Origin: Dietzia psychralcaliphila
GTDB lineage: Bacteria > Actinomycetota > Actinomycetes > Mycobacteriales > Mycobacteriaceae
Reading direction: 5' to 3'
Length of the DNA stretch: 64,000 bases
NCBI RefSeq assembly: GCF_003096095.1
Contig: NZ_CP015453.1
Span: forward strand, 1 to 64,000
Numbering within the stretch: position 1 is the first letter of the stretch; every line of letters begins with the position of its first letter. Shown in pieces: positions 12,587 to 20,385 of this stretch. The position numbers were made by a program, and so were the translations under genes. Under the pieces are notes generated by a model. It was not told the DNA's origin, did not search any database, and saw only the letters and a list, made by a program, of their open reading frames with translations.

Positions 12587-12659
12587 GGGGCCTTAGCTCA
12601 GTTGGTAGAGCGCTGCCTTTGCAAGGCAGATGTCAGGGGTTCGAATCCCCTAGGCTCCA
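12587..12659 (+). tRNA. tRNA-Ala (anticodon TGC)
   Basis: The acceptor stem GGGGCCT pairs with AGGCTCC (one G-U) and the discriminator is A12659. The anticodon arm is CTGCC-TTTGCAA-GGCAG, giving anticodon TGC, and the T-arm is CAGGGG-TTCGAAT-CCCC. It is a typical cloverleaf without encoded CCA. Confidence 0.97.
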
Positions 12660-12742
12660 CTCTTCTCCCTCCCCTCACTCTGTTCTGATGCGTTCCCCGG
12701 TGGGTATCGGGCGCAGGCGGAACCGACCTCAGGAAACCTCTC

Positions 12743-13948
12743 GTGGACAGCACACCCCGCTCGTGGACACCGTTCGTCCTGATGGCGCTCGTGGTGATGT
12801 CGGCACTGATGTCGAGCGCGACGCCGTCGCCCCTGTACGTCGACTACCAGGAGGCGTGGGCGACCAGCGGCACCATGATCACGGTCGTCTACGCGGTCTA
12901 CGCGCTGGCGGTCCTGGTCCCACTGCTGCTGTTGGGTCGGCTCTCCGACGCCATCGGCCGCCGGCCGGTGGTGATCACCGGACTGGTGCTGCTGGTGTTG
13001 AGCATGATCTCGCTGGCCGCGGCGCCCTCGGTGGCCTGGCTGATCGCCGCGCGGGTGGTGCAGGGGCTGGGCGTCGGCCTGGTCACCGGCTCGGCGGCCG
13101 CGGCGATCATCGAGTTGCATCCCACCCGGAACGCGCGGGTCGGCGCCCTCACCAGTAGCTCCACCACCAACTTCGGAATCGCAGCCGGAGTGCTCCTGGC
13201 GGGCGTGGTGGCCACCGTGTCGTCGTCACCCCTCGTCCACCCGTACGTGGTGATGGGCGTCGCCCTGGCCGCCCTGCTCGTCGGGGTGGTCTTCCTCGTG
13301 CCCGAGACGTCGGGCACCGGTCCGGAGACGCTCCGGGACGCCGTGCGGGTCCAACGGATCGCGGTGCCCGCCGGCGCCGGGCCCGCCTTCGCCCTGGCCG
13401 CGGTGTGCGTGATCGCCTCGTGGTCCGTGGGCGGGGTCTTCCTCGGTCTGGGCGGGGCGATCGCCAAGGACCTCGTGGGCCGGTCGGACTACCTGGTGAC
13501 GGGCCTGGTGGTCGCCTCCCTTCAGGCCGCCGCCGCGCTGGCCCAGTTGGCGTGGAACCTGCGCGCGGGTCAGGAACAGTGGCGCAGGGGCGTCGCGATC
13601 GGCGGCGCGACGCTCGTGGTGGGGTTGGCCTCGGCCTCACTGGCGCTCGAGGCCGCGTCGGTTCCCGGCTTCGTGGTGGCCTCGGCGGTCACGGGCGTGG
13701 GAATGGGCCTGCTGTTCCTCATGGGCACGTCGCTGGTGGCGCAGAACGCCCCAGACAGTGCCCGGGGAGAAGTCTTCTCGGCCCTGTTCGTGGTGGCCTA
13801 CCTGTCGCTGGGGGTCCCCGCGGTGGTGGCGGCGCTCCTGTCCGAGGTCATCGGCCTGACCACGGCCTTCCACCTGATGTCTCTGGTGGTCTCGGTGATC
13901 GCGGTGGGCGCTCTCGTCGTGGTGGCCCGTCAGGCCCGGCGCGGCTAG
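12743..13948 (+). CDS. MFS transporter, drug:H+ antiporter type
   Basis: This is a 401-residue major facilitator with about 12 hydrophobic segments, from FVLMALVVMSALMSS at the N-terminus to VVSVIAVGALVVVARQ at the end. The MFS signature loop between helices 2 and 3 reads LGRLSDAIGRRPVVI (about residues 68-82), and the helix 5 region has a Gly-rich antiporter-like stretch. It starts at a GTG 83 bases after tRNA-Ala. No regulator lies next to it, so the substrate cannot be named; export of small hydrophobic compounds is the usual role. Four 17-bp repeats begin just at its stop codon. Confidence 0.87.
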   Translation: MDSTPRSWTPFVLMALVVMSALMSSATPSPLYVDYQEAWATSGTMITVVYAVYALAVLVPLLLLGRLSDAIGRRPVVITGLVLLVLSMISLAAAPSVAWLIAARVVQGLGVGLVTGSAAAAIIELHPTRNARVGALTSSSTTNFGIAAGVLLAGVVATVSSSPLVHPYVVMGVALAALLVGVVFLVPETSGTGPETLRDAVRVQRIAVPAGAGPAFALAAVCVIASWSVGGVFLGLGGAIAKDLVGRSDYLVTGLVVASLQAAAALAQLAWNLRAGQEQWRRGVAIGGATLVVGLASASLALEAASVPGFVVASAVTGVGMGLLFLMGTSLVAQNAPDSARGEVFSALFVVAYLSLGVPAVVAALLSEVIGLTTAFHLMSLVVSVIAVGALVVVARQARRG

Positions 13949-14016
13949 TGACTGTTCGTGTTCACTGACTGGTCGTGCTTACTGACTGGTCGAACTCAGT
14001 GACTGATCGTGCTCAA
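13949..14016. repeat. Four tandem 17-bp repeats at a convergent gene junction
   Basis: Four units of 17 bp (13949, 13966, 13983 and 14000) each begin TGACTG and follow TGACTGGTCGTGCTTAC with a few substitutions. They fill the space between the MFS gene and the convergent membrane-protein gene, and supply the last seven codons and stop of the latter. Confidence 0.85.
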
Positions 14017-14475
14017 GGACTGGGCGGCGGCCGCCACGCCGACCGCGGCCAGGCCGGTGCGGATCCGGTCCGAGGCCAGCAGCGCCTGGATGCGGGGCCG
14101 TGTGACCTTCTCCTGGGCGATCCCCATGTGGAGCGGTACCACCCCGGCGGTGAGGGCGGGGACCGCGACGGTGGTGAGGCACGCGACGACGGTGGCGGTC
14201 AGGCCGCCCCGATCGGTCGACCGCACCGACCCGTAGGCGGCCCAGGCGGCCGCACCCAGCCCCGAGGCGTACAGGGTCAGGGCCACCGGGGCGATCCGGC
14301 GGGCGTGTTCGGCCTGGCGTTCGCCGATCCCTAGCGTTGGCCCCTCGAACAGAGTCGGATAGACGACCGAGGTGACCATTGACTGGAAACCGAGCTGGGC
14401 TGCGCACGTGGTGAGCAGGGCGAGCCGTCCCGCGCGAATGGTCGGGTCGGGGCCCGCGGGGTGTCGGCGGATCAT
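13996..14475 (-). CDS. Small integral membrane protein of unknown function
   Basis: From the ATG at 14475 the product is 159 residues, beginning MIRRHPAGPDPT. It has four likely hydrophobic segments: AGRLALLTTCAAQLGFQ, IAPVALTLYASGLGAAAWAA, TVVACLTTVAVPALTAGVVPL and a C-terminal GLAAVGVAAAAQSL. An in-frame start at 14526 would add 17 polar residues. I do not recognise the family. Codon bias is high-GC and the frame is open throughout, so it is probably real. The C-terminal residues are encoded by the 17-bp repeats, so the present end may be recent. Confidence 0.65.
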   Translation of the reverse strand: MIRRHPAGPDPTIRAGRLALLTTCAAQLGFQSMVTSVVYPTLFEGPTLGIGERQAEHARRIAPVALTLYASGLGAAAWAAYGSVRSTDRGGLTATVVACLTTVAVPALTAGVVPLHMGIAQEKVTRPRIQALLASDRIRTGLAAVGVAAAAQSLSTISH

Positions 14476-14485
14476 GTGCGTCACG

Positions 14486-15040
14486 CTACCCCTCGCGGGA
14501 CCTGCCGAGCAGGCCTCGGCCCTCACCGTCGTCGGTGACCGCCCGGGCGGTCCGCAGGACCACCCGCCAGCCGCGGTCGGGCGCGTCCACCGGACCGAGG
14601 CGCTGGAGTTCCCATCGGTTCGCCGTCACGCGCATCACGGTGTAGCGCCCGGGGCGTGAGGAACGGACCACCAGTTGGGTGTAGCCCGTGGCCACTGCCC
14701 TGTCGCCGTCGAGCAGGACCACCGGCAGGCCGGGGACGTGACCGCACCCGTGGGCGATGAGTCCCTGGTGGGCGTGACCGCGCACCATCCCCGCCAGGCC
14801 CTCGTGGCCCTCGAGCACCCCGGTGTCCACGTCGTAGACCCCGTCAGCGGTCCAGAGCTCGGCGACCCCCTCGGCGTCACCGGAGTCGACTCTGGGGGAG
14901 TAGGCGGCCACGATCCTCAGGACGGCCAGCTCGTCCTGGGCGGCGTCGAGGCGGGCGTGGGTGTCGGTGATCCGGGTCTCGGCCGACGCGAGGCGGGCTT
15001 CGAGGGCGTCAAGGCGGGGGACGGCGGGAGGGGAAGTCAT
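14486..15040 (-). CDS. SnoaL/NTF2-like protein
   Basis: The 184-residue product starts at ATG 15040 (MTSPPAVPRLD). An N-terminal coiled segment of about 40 residues (LEARLASAETRITDTHARLD) is followed by a cone-shaped NTF2/SnoaL-like domain. This contains VLRIVAAYSPRVDSGDAEGVAELWTADGVYDVD, typical of the SnoaL_4 group, which includes ketosteroid isomerase-like and dehydratase-like proteins. It is divergent from a ketosteroid-dehydrogenase-like flavoprotein, with a KstR-like motif between them. A role in steroid or aromatic catabolism is therefore plausible but inferred. The specific reaction cannot be read from the sequence. Confidence 0.8.
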   Translation of the reverse strand: MTSPPAVPRLDALEARLASAETRITDTHARLDAAQDELAVLRIVAAYSPRVDSGDAEGVAELWTADGVYDVDTGVLEGHEGLAGMVRGHAHQGLIAHGCGHVPGLPVVLLDGDRAVATGYTQLVVRSSRPGRYTVMRVTANRWELQRLGPVDAPDRGWRVVLRTARAVTDDGEGRGLLGRSREG

Positions 15041-15070
15041 GAGCCTTACACTAATGCGCCTTCTCATGAG

Positions 15071-15084
15071 ATGAACACGTTATA
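15071..15084. promoter_or_regulatory. KstR-like operator candidate
   Basis: ATGAACACGTTATA matches the AACnnGTT core and the final A of the mycobacterial KstR consensus TnnAACnnGTTnnA, with one outer mismatch. It lies between the divergent SnoaL-like and flavoprotein genes, ten bases before the ATG of the latter. The assignment rests on one motif and is tentative. Confidence 0.4.
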
Positions 15085-15093
15085 GTTTTGGCC

Positions 15094-16545
15094 ATGACGG
15101 ACACCAGGCCAGACACTCGTCCATCGCTACACACCGCAGACGTGGTGGTGATCGGCATGGGCATCGCGGGGGCGTGCGCGGCGATCGAGGCGGCCGAGGC
15201 CGGGGCGTCGGTCCTCGTCCTGGAGGGCGCCTCCGGACCGGGGGGCTCGTCGGCGCAGTCGGGGGGCGAGGTCTACCTGGGTGGGGGCACCGCCACGCAG
15301 CAGGCGCTCGGGGTGGAGGACACCGAGGAGGACATGCGTGCCTTCCTCACGGCCGCACTGGGCCCGAACGCGGACGAGGCCAAGATCGCCGACTACTGCG
15401 CGGGTGCCGTGGATCATCACGACTGGCTGGTGGCCCACGGCGCCGAGTTCCACCACAAGCTGTGGGACACCCCCACGTGGATGCCGGGTGACGACTCGGG
15501 ACTGATGTGGATGGGTGAGCGGGCCCAGCCCTACGCCTCGATCGCACGACCGGCCGCCCGCGGCCATCGCCCGCCCGCCCCGAACTTCGCCGGCAATCTG
15601 CTGATGGACGCCCTGGTGGCCACCGCGCAGAAGGCCGGAGTGACGCTGCACTGCGACGTCAAGGCTCGATCGCTGATCGTCTCCGAGGGCCGGGTGGCGG
15701 GCGTGCGGGCCACTGAGTTCGGCGAGGAGCGCGAGTACCTGGCGACCGGCGGGGTCGTCCTGGCGACCGGCGGGTTCGTGGACAACGACCGCATGCTCGA
15801 GCAGTGGGCCCCGCAGCAGGTGGGTAAGGACAAGGTCTCCGACGGTCGCGACGACGGTTCCGGGATCGAGATGGGCATGGACATCGGCGCCGCCGTGCGC
15901 CGCATGCACCAGACCGAGACGGCGATGCTCATCATCCCGCGCCTGGCAGTGGGCGCGATGTTGGTGGACGGCGACGGCCAGCGCTTCATCAACGAGGAGG
16001 TCTATCCGGGCCTGTACTGCCATGCCGCGGTGCACCACCGCCGGCCGCCGGTGTGGGTCATCATCGACGAGAAGGGCATCGAGGACGTCCCGGAGAGCGA
16101 GCTGTGGGGGATGCAGCCCATGCACGCCGCGGAGACCATCGAGGAGCTCGCCGCGGACTGCGGGCTGCCGGGCGACGCCCTCGCCGACACTCTCCGCCGC
16201 TACAACGCCGGTGCCCGGAACGGCGAGGACCCGCAGTTCGGCAAGAGCGCACGCTGGGTCCGTCCGCTCGAGCCGCCGTTCGGCGCGTACCCCACCGGGG
16301 CGGGCGGTCCGGACACCTTCAACGGGCTCCCCCTCAAGGCGCAGGGCTTCACCCTCGGTGGGCTGCACACGGACCTGCAGTCGAGGGTGCTCGACCGCGC
16401 GGGTGAGGCGATCCCCGGCCTGTTCGCCGCCGGCCGCTGCACCCACGGTCTGCACGGCGAGGGCTACATCTCCGGTACGTCCCTGGGCGACGGGTCGTTC
16501 TTCGGCCGCCGCGCCGGGCGCGGGGCGGCGCAGGGGACCGGGTAG
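15094..16545 (+). CDS. FAD-binding dehydrogenase, 3-ketosteroid Delta1-dehydrogenase-like
   Basis: This 483-residue flavoprotein belongs to the fumarate reductase/3-oxosteroid dehydrogenase superfamily. The N-terminal dinucleotide-binding motif is VVVIGMGIAGACAAIEAA followed by an E at the end of beta 2 (VLVLEGASGPGGSS). The second FAD contact LATGGF appears near residue 225, and the C-terminal GLFAAGRCTHGLHGEGYISG contacts FAD. I place the start at ATG 15094, two codons inside a TTG alternative. The stop overlaps the next gene by one base, so the flavoprotein and the first thioesterase are coupled. Neighbours (thioesterases, SDR, SnoaL) point to steroid or other polycyclic lipid breakdown. 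The true substrate is unknown. Confidence 0.83.
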   Translation: MTDTRPDTRPSLHTADVVVIGMGIAGACAAIEAAEAGASVLVLEGASGPGGSSAQSGGEVYLGGGTATQQALGVEDTEEDMRAFLTAALGPNADEAKIADYCAGAVDHHDWLVAHGAEFHHKLWDTPTWMPGDDSGLMWMGERAQPYASIARPAARGHRPPAPNFAGNLLMDALVATAQKAGVTLHCDVKARSLIVSEGRVAGVRATEFGEEREYLATGGVVLATGGFVDNDRMLEQWAPQQVGKDKVSDGRDDGSGIEMGMDIGAAVRRMHQTETAMLIIPRLAVGAMLVDGDGQRFINEEVYPGLYCHAAVHHRRPPVWVIIDEKGIEDVPESELWGMQPMHAAETIEELAADCGLPGDALADTLRRYNAGARNGEDPQFGKSARWVRPLEPPFGAYPTGAGGPDTFNGLPLKAQGFTLGGLHTDLQSRVLDRAGEAIPGLFAAGRCTHGLHGEGYISGTSLGDGSFFGRRAGRGAAQGTG

Positions 16546-17276
16546 TGACCGATCATCCGACCGGCGGGGCTGCAGGGCAGGTGGCTGTCCCGCGGCGGGC
16601 ACGACCCGTGGTGGAGACGGGTCCATTGGACCCGTCACGAGGTGGCGGGGGCCGGATCGACAGGGTCGACGACGACGAGGCCGGCCTCTTCGCCCTGGTG
16701 GATCAGGTGCGTCGTATCCGCGCACTGACCACCGGAGGGTTGTTCGACACGGACCTCGACCCGCTGACCGCACAGTTGCGCGAGGTGGCCGACCGGCTGG
16801 AGGCCGCGTCGGCGAGCACGGAACGCAGGCAGGCGGTCACGTGGTCGACGGGTGACTACGTCACCAACTGCCCGGTGGTCGGTCGCTCCAACGTCCTCGC
16901 CCCGCCGATCGCGTTCGACATCCTGGACGACGGGACGCTCCGGGGCGAGGTGACCCTGGGTCTGGAGTATCAGGGCCCGCCCGCGTGCGTGCACGGCGGG
17001 ATGGTCGCCCTGCTGTTCGACGTGGTGCTGGGCCGGGCGAACTTCCACGCCGGTGCCACCGGGATGACCGTCTACCTGGACGTCGACTATCGCAGCCCCA
17101 CCCCGGTCCTCGAGCCGATCGTGGTGACCGGCCGCCAGGTGAGGGTGGAGGGGCGCAAGATCTGGGCGCAGGGGGCCATCCATGCCGGAGATCGGCTGTG
17201 CGCGACGGCGGAGGGCATGTTCGTCGAGCCCGGCGGACTGCTCCTCGAGAACCGGCGCCGCCTGGCGGGAGGGTGA
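16545..17276 (+). CDS. PaaI-type hotdog thioesterase (paralogue 1)
   Basis: The 243-residue protein starts at a GTG that shares its first base with the preceding stop codon. The C-terminal 130 residues form a hotdog thioesterase with the diagnostic GPPACVHGGMVALLFDVVLG helix (HGG motif), then MTVYLDVDYRSPTPV and VEGRKIWAQGAIHAGD. The N-terminal 110 residues are an extension with a heptad-like segment (LREVADRLEAASAS). Two further genes here (17317 and 18919) encode the same two-part protein, so this is a local gene family. It probably hydrolyses an acyl-CoA made by the neighbouring catabolic enzymes; the substrate is unknown. Confidence 0.85.
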   Translation: MTDHPTGGAAGQVAVPRRARPVVETGPLDPSRGGGGRIDRVDDDEAGLFALVDQVRRIRALTTGGLFDTDLDPLTAQLREVADRLEAASASTERRQAVTWSTGDYVTNCPVVGRSNVLAPPIAFDILDDGTLRGEVTLGLEYQGPPACVHGGMVALLFDVVLGRANFHAGATGMTVYLDVDYRSPTPVLEPIVVTGRQVRVEGRKIWAQGAIHAGDRLCATAEGMFVEPGGLLLENRRRLAGG

Positions 17277-17316
17277 TCGGCGGTATCCGGGTGAACGCGG
17301 AGTAGATTCGGTTTTC

Positions 17317-18015
17317 GTGACCACCGATGCCTCCGCCACCGACGACCGCCCCTTCGGAACGACCGACCCCGCCTCGGCCGCCGAGGAGGGGACCCCGTTC
17401 CTGCGCCAGGACGACGACGCCTCCGGCTCCACCGAGCTGGCCCGTGAACTGCGCCGGGTGCGGGGCCTCGTGGCCGGTTCGCGCTTCGACGACGTCCATG
17501 ACGCCGTCACCACCGTCTGTGAGCTCGCCGACCACCTCGAGGCCGTGGGCACCATGGTGCGACCGTCGGACTACGCGACCTGGGGCGTTCCGGAGCATCT
17601 CGCCTCCAACCCCGCGATCGGCAGCCGCAACCCGGTCTCCCCGCCGCTCGAGCCGGTGGTGTTGCCCGACGCCACCGTGCGGGCGGATCTGCGGCTGGGC
17701 ATCGAGTACCAGGGCCCTCCCGGGTGCGTGCACGGTGGGATCGTGGCGCTGGTCTTCGACGAGATGCTGGGCCTGGCCAACGCCGCCGCCAAGAGCGTGG
17801 GGATGACCGCGGACCTGCGGGTGATCTACAGGTCGCCGACGCCGTTGTACGCCCCGCTGCGATTCGAGGCGCGGCAGGACCGGGTCGAGGGCCGCAAGAT
17901 CTGGGCCAGCGCCACCGTGTACAGCGGCGAGACGCTGTGTGCGCGCGCCGAGGCCCTGTTCATCGAACCCAGGGGGATCTCCGAGGCGCAGCGGGACCGG
18001 CCCATCGAGGGCTGA
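17317..18015 (+). CDS. PaaI-type hotdog thioesterase (paralogue 2)
   Basis: This is the second member of the local family, 232 residues from GTG 17317, 40 bases after paralogue 1. It keeps the hotdog core GPPGCVHGGIVALVFDEMLG, VIYRSPTPLYAPL and VEGRKIWASATVYSG, plus the N-terminal helical extension ending VCELADHLEAVG. An in-frame upstream start at 17182 would overlap paralogue 1 by about 95 bases and is unlikely. It is probably in one operon with the flavoprotein and paralogue 1. The Asp/Glu after the HGG helix (FDEMLG) is present, so it should be active. Confidence 0.82.
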   Translation: MTTDASATDDRPFGTTDPASAAEEGTPFLRQDDDASGSTELARELRRVRGLVAGSRFDDVHDAVTTVCELADHLEAVGTMVRPSDYATWGVPEHLASNPAIGSRNPVSPPLEPVVLPDATVRADLRLGIEYQGPPGCVHGGIVALVFDEMLGLANAAAKSVGMTADLRVIYRSPTPLYAPLRFEARQDRVEGRKIWASATVYSGETLCARAEALFIEPRGISEAQRDRPIEG

Positions 18016-18084
18016 CGTCTCCCGAATCCGCTTCTCAGACCGCCCCCCGGGACGGGGGGCGGGTGGCGAGGCGGTGGAGGGCGC

Positions 18085-18906
18085 TCAGGCGTCGCCGCGG
18101 AGGGCCTTCATCCGCTTGGCCGCGCCGGCCACGATCCGGCCGCGGTCGACTCCCGACGACCACTCCACCTGCTTGGCGTTCTGCTCCCCGCCGACCACGT
18201 GCACCGGTCCCCGGTGGAGGGAGTCGAGTACCTCGGTCGCGACGTCCGCGGGTTCGCTCACGGTCATGCCCGGGATGTCCATGTCCAGTCCTGCGCGGAT
18301 CATGGCGGGGGTGCGGGTGACGCCGAGGATCACCTCGACCACATCCACGCCGTGTTCGCGCATCTCCAGCCAGAGGCCCTCCACGAAGACGCGGCTGAAG
18401 GCCTTGGCCGCCGAGTAGATGCTCATGTCGGCGTGACCGAGGTAGCCGGCCATCGACCCCATGACCACGATGCCGCCCCGACCGCGGGCCTTGAGGGCGG
18501 GAGCGAAGTGCCGGATGACCTCCAGTGGCGAGGTGATGTTGAGGTCGATCACCTGCTGGACCCTGTCCATGTCCGACTCGGCGAACTCCGCGCCGTAGGT
18601 GTTGGCTCCGGCGTTCAGGATGACCAGCCCCACGTCCAGGCCGTCGCAGGCAGCGGCGATGCCGTCGGCCGCTCCCCGCTCGGTGAGGTCCACGGAGAGC
18701 ACGCGGCACTCCACGCCCCGGGCGCGGACCGCGTCGGCCGTCTCCTCGAGTGGGCCGCTCCTGCGGGCGACCAGGACGGATGAGATGCCGGCGTCGGCCA
18801 GGCGGAGGGCGATCTCGGAGCCCACCCCCTCGCTTCCTCCCACGACGAGGGCCCACGGGCCATAGGTGGCGGCATCGAACTGCTTCGGATTGACGGGTGT
18901 CGACAT
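18085..18906 (-). CDS. Short-chain dehydrogenase/reductase
   Basis: The 273-residue SDR starts at ATG 18906 (MSTPVNPKQFDAA). It shows a cofactor-binding Gly motif GGSEGVGSEIA, NAG at LNAGANTYG, catalytic Ser in GSMAGYLG and YSAAK (YxxxK). Together these make a complete classical SDR active site. VARRSG after beta 2, with Arg residues, suggests NADP preference; this is an inference. The start codon lies only 12 bases from the start codon of the divergent thioesterase paralogue 3. Substrate is unknown, but the setting suggests a hydroxy-lipid or steroid. Confidence 0.86.
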   Translation of the reverse strand: MSTPVNPKQFDAATYGPWALVVGGSEGVGSEIALRLADAGISSVLVARRSGPLEETADAVRARGVECRVLSVDLTERGAADGIAAACDGLDVGLVILNAGANTYGAEFAESDMDRVQQVIDLNITSPLEVIRHFAPALKARGRGGIVVMGSMAGYLGHADMSIYSAAKAFSRVFVEGLWLEMREHGVDVVEVILGVTRTPAMIRAGLDMDIPGMTVSEPADVATEVLDSLHRGPVHVVGGEQNAKQVEWSSGVDRGRIVAGAAKRMKALRGDA

Positions 18907-18918
18907 AGTCTTCAGAGT

Positions 18919-19677
18919 ATGGCTAACGACAGTGATAGACCCGAAATCGGCCGAGGTCCGCTCCCGAAGATCGAGGGCGTCGACGATTTCCAACTGAGCA
19001 GCATGAGGGAACGCGTCGGGGACACCTTCGATCCCGTTCCGGTCCCGGACCTGCCCACGCCGGATCCCGCCCTGGACCGCTCGGTGGCGGAGTTGCGCAG
19101 GTTGCGCGAGGCGATCGCCGGGCTCGCACACTCGGACGTCGAGCTGGGGGACATCGCGGACCGGTTGGCCGAGGTCGCGGACCTCCTCGAGCCGCGCGTG
19201 CCCGAACCGGCCAGGCGGCTGGAGGCAATGTGGACGGGCGCCGGGTCCCGCCGGGCCAACCCGGTGGGTGGGCCGGAGAACCCGATCGCCCCGCCGGTCC
19301 GGTTCCACGGCTGCGACGACGGGTCGGTGACGGCGGAGGTCACCCTCGGACTGGCCTATCAGGGGCCCCCCGGGTGCGTCCACGGGGGGATCAGCGCGCT
19401 GATCATCGACCACATGATGGGTTTCGCGAACCACTGGGGGGGCCGCTACGGCATGACCGCCCACTACGAGATCGACTACCGTTCACCGACCCCGCTGCTC
19501 CGGCCGCTGACCTTCCGCTCCTGGGTGGACGAGGTGGACGGGCGCAAGACCTGGACCAACGCGACCATCCACGCGGGGGATCGGCTGTGTGTGGAGGCAC
19601 GCGGGCTCTTCCTGGAGGCGAGCGTCGCGATCCCGGGTCGCCCGGATCAGCGGTCGACGGTCGGGGACGGGGCCTGA
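18919..19677 (+). CDS. PaaI-type hotdog thioesterase (paralogue 3)
   Basis: The 252-residue product begins MANDSDRPEIGRG and is the third family copy. Its hotdog core reads GPPGCVHGGISALIIDHMMG, then YEIDYRSPTPLLRPL and DGRKTWTNATIHAGD. The N-terminal extension is longer than in the other two and includes LGDIADRLAEVADLLEP. The catalytic-helix acidic residue is followed by His (IDHMMG) rather than Glu, so its activity may differ. It is divergent from the SDR with only 12 bases between start codons. If the annotated ATG is right, at least one of the two transcripts must be leaderless or overlap the other gene. Confidence 0.83.
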   Translation: MANDSDRPEIGRGPLPKIEGVDDFQLSSMRERVGDTFDPVPVPDLPTPDPALDRSVAELRRLREAIAGLAHSDVELGDIADRLAEVADLLEPRVPEPARRLEAMWTGAGSRRANPVGGPENPIAPPVRFHGCDDGSVTAEVTLGLAYQGPPGCVHGGISALIIDHMMGFANHWGGRYGMTAHYEIDYRSPTPLLRPLTFRSWVDEVDGRKTWTNATIHAGDRLCVEARGLFLEASVAIPGRPDQRSTVGDGA

Positions 19678-19707
19678 CCGGGCGTCGCCGCCTCAGTGCG
19701 ACCCCCC

Positions 19708-20343
19708 TCAGTGTTGGAGGTCGATCTGCACGACCTTCTGCAGGTAGGGGGCGATCACCTCGGTCAGGCCCGAGGCCAGTTGCTCCGGGTCCTCGGGCGG
19801 CAGCGAGATGAAGCTGATGCCGATCCGGGCGATGATCGAGGCGGCCAACCGGGCCTGGGTCTCCTCGATCCGCATCCAGCTCTCCGAGAGGGCCGGCACG
19901 AGAACCTCGGTGGCACGCTCGATGAGCGGTCCCGCCTCGGTGGTGATCAGCCGCAGCAGGTCGGGCTTGATGTCGCCGGTGACCAGCGCGCGGATGAGCG
20001 GGTCGCGGCTACTGGACTGCAGGAAACCGTCGATCCCCTCGCTCAGTGCCAGCTCGATCTGCCCGGGATGCCGGATGATGGAGTCCCGGATCTCGCCGGC
20101 GAAGGTCTCGGCCAGTTGGAGCGCGTACGCCTGCGCCAGCCCCTGCCGGTTGCCGAACGTGCTGTAGAGCGTCTGCCGACTGAGCCCGGCCGCCTTGGCC
20201 ACGTCGGACATGGTCACGGCTGACCAGTCCTGCGACTCCAGCAGTTGGTGCATCGCGTCGAAGACGGTGAGGCGAGGCGACCAACGCTCCCCCTGGGAAT
20301 CCCCGGAGGAGCGTCGGTCACTGGTGGAGGGGCGGCGCGGCAT
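19708..20343 (-). CDS. alkX: TetR-family regulator, AlkX-like
   Basis: The 211-residue product has the TetR helix-turn-helix at about residues 24-70: VFDAMHQLLESQDWSAVTMSDVAKAAGLSR, then TLYSTFGNR. A variable ligand-binding C-terminal domain follows. The gene lies 42 bases after the alkane hydroxylase gene on the same strand. In Dietzia the TetR gene alkX follows the alkB-rubredoxin fusion alkW1 and represses it. By position and family I infer the same role here. Likely operators are the palindromes in front of the alkane hydroxylase gene. Confidence 0.75.
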   Translation of the reverse strand: MPRRPSTSDRRSSGDSQGERWSPRLTVFDAMHQLLESQDWSAVTMSDVAKAAGLSRQTLYSTFGNRQGLAQAYALQLAETFAGEIRDSIIRHPGQIELALSEGIDGFLQSSSRDPLIRALVTGDIKPDLLRLITTEAGPLIERATEVLVPALSESWMRIEETQARLAASIIARIGISFISLPPEDPEQLASGLTEVIAPYLQKVVQIDLQH

Positions 20344-20385
20344 GAGGTCTATTGTTCCTGATCTCCGGAACCGGGCGGTGGAGGG

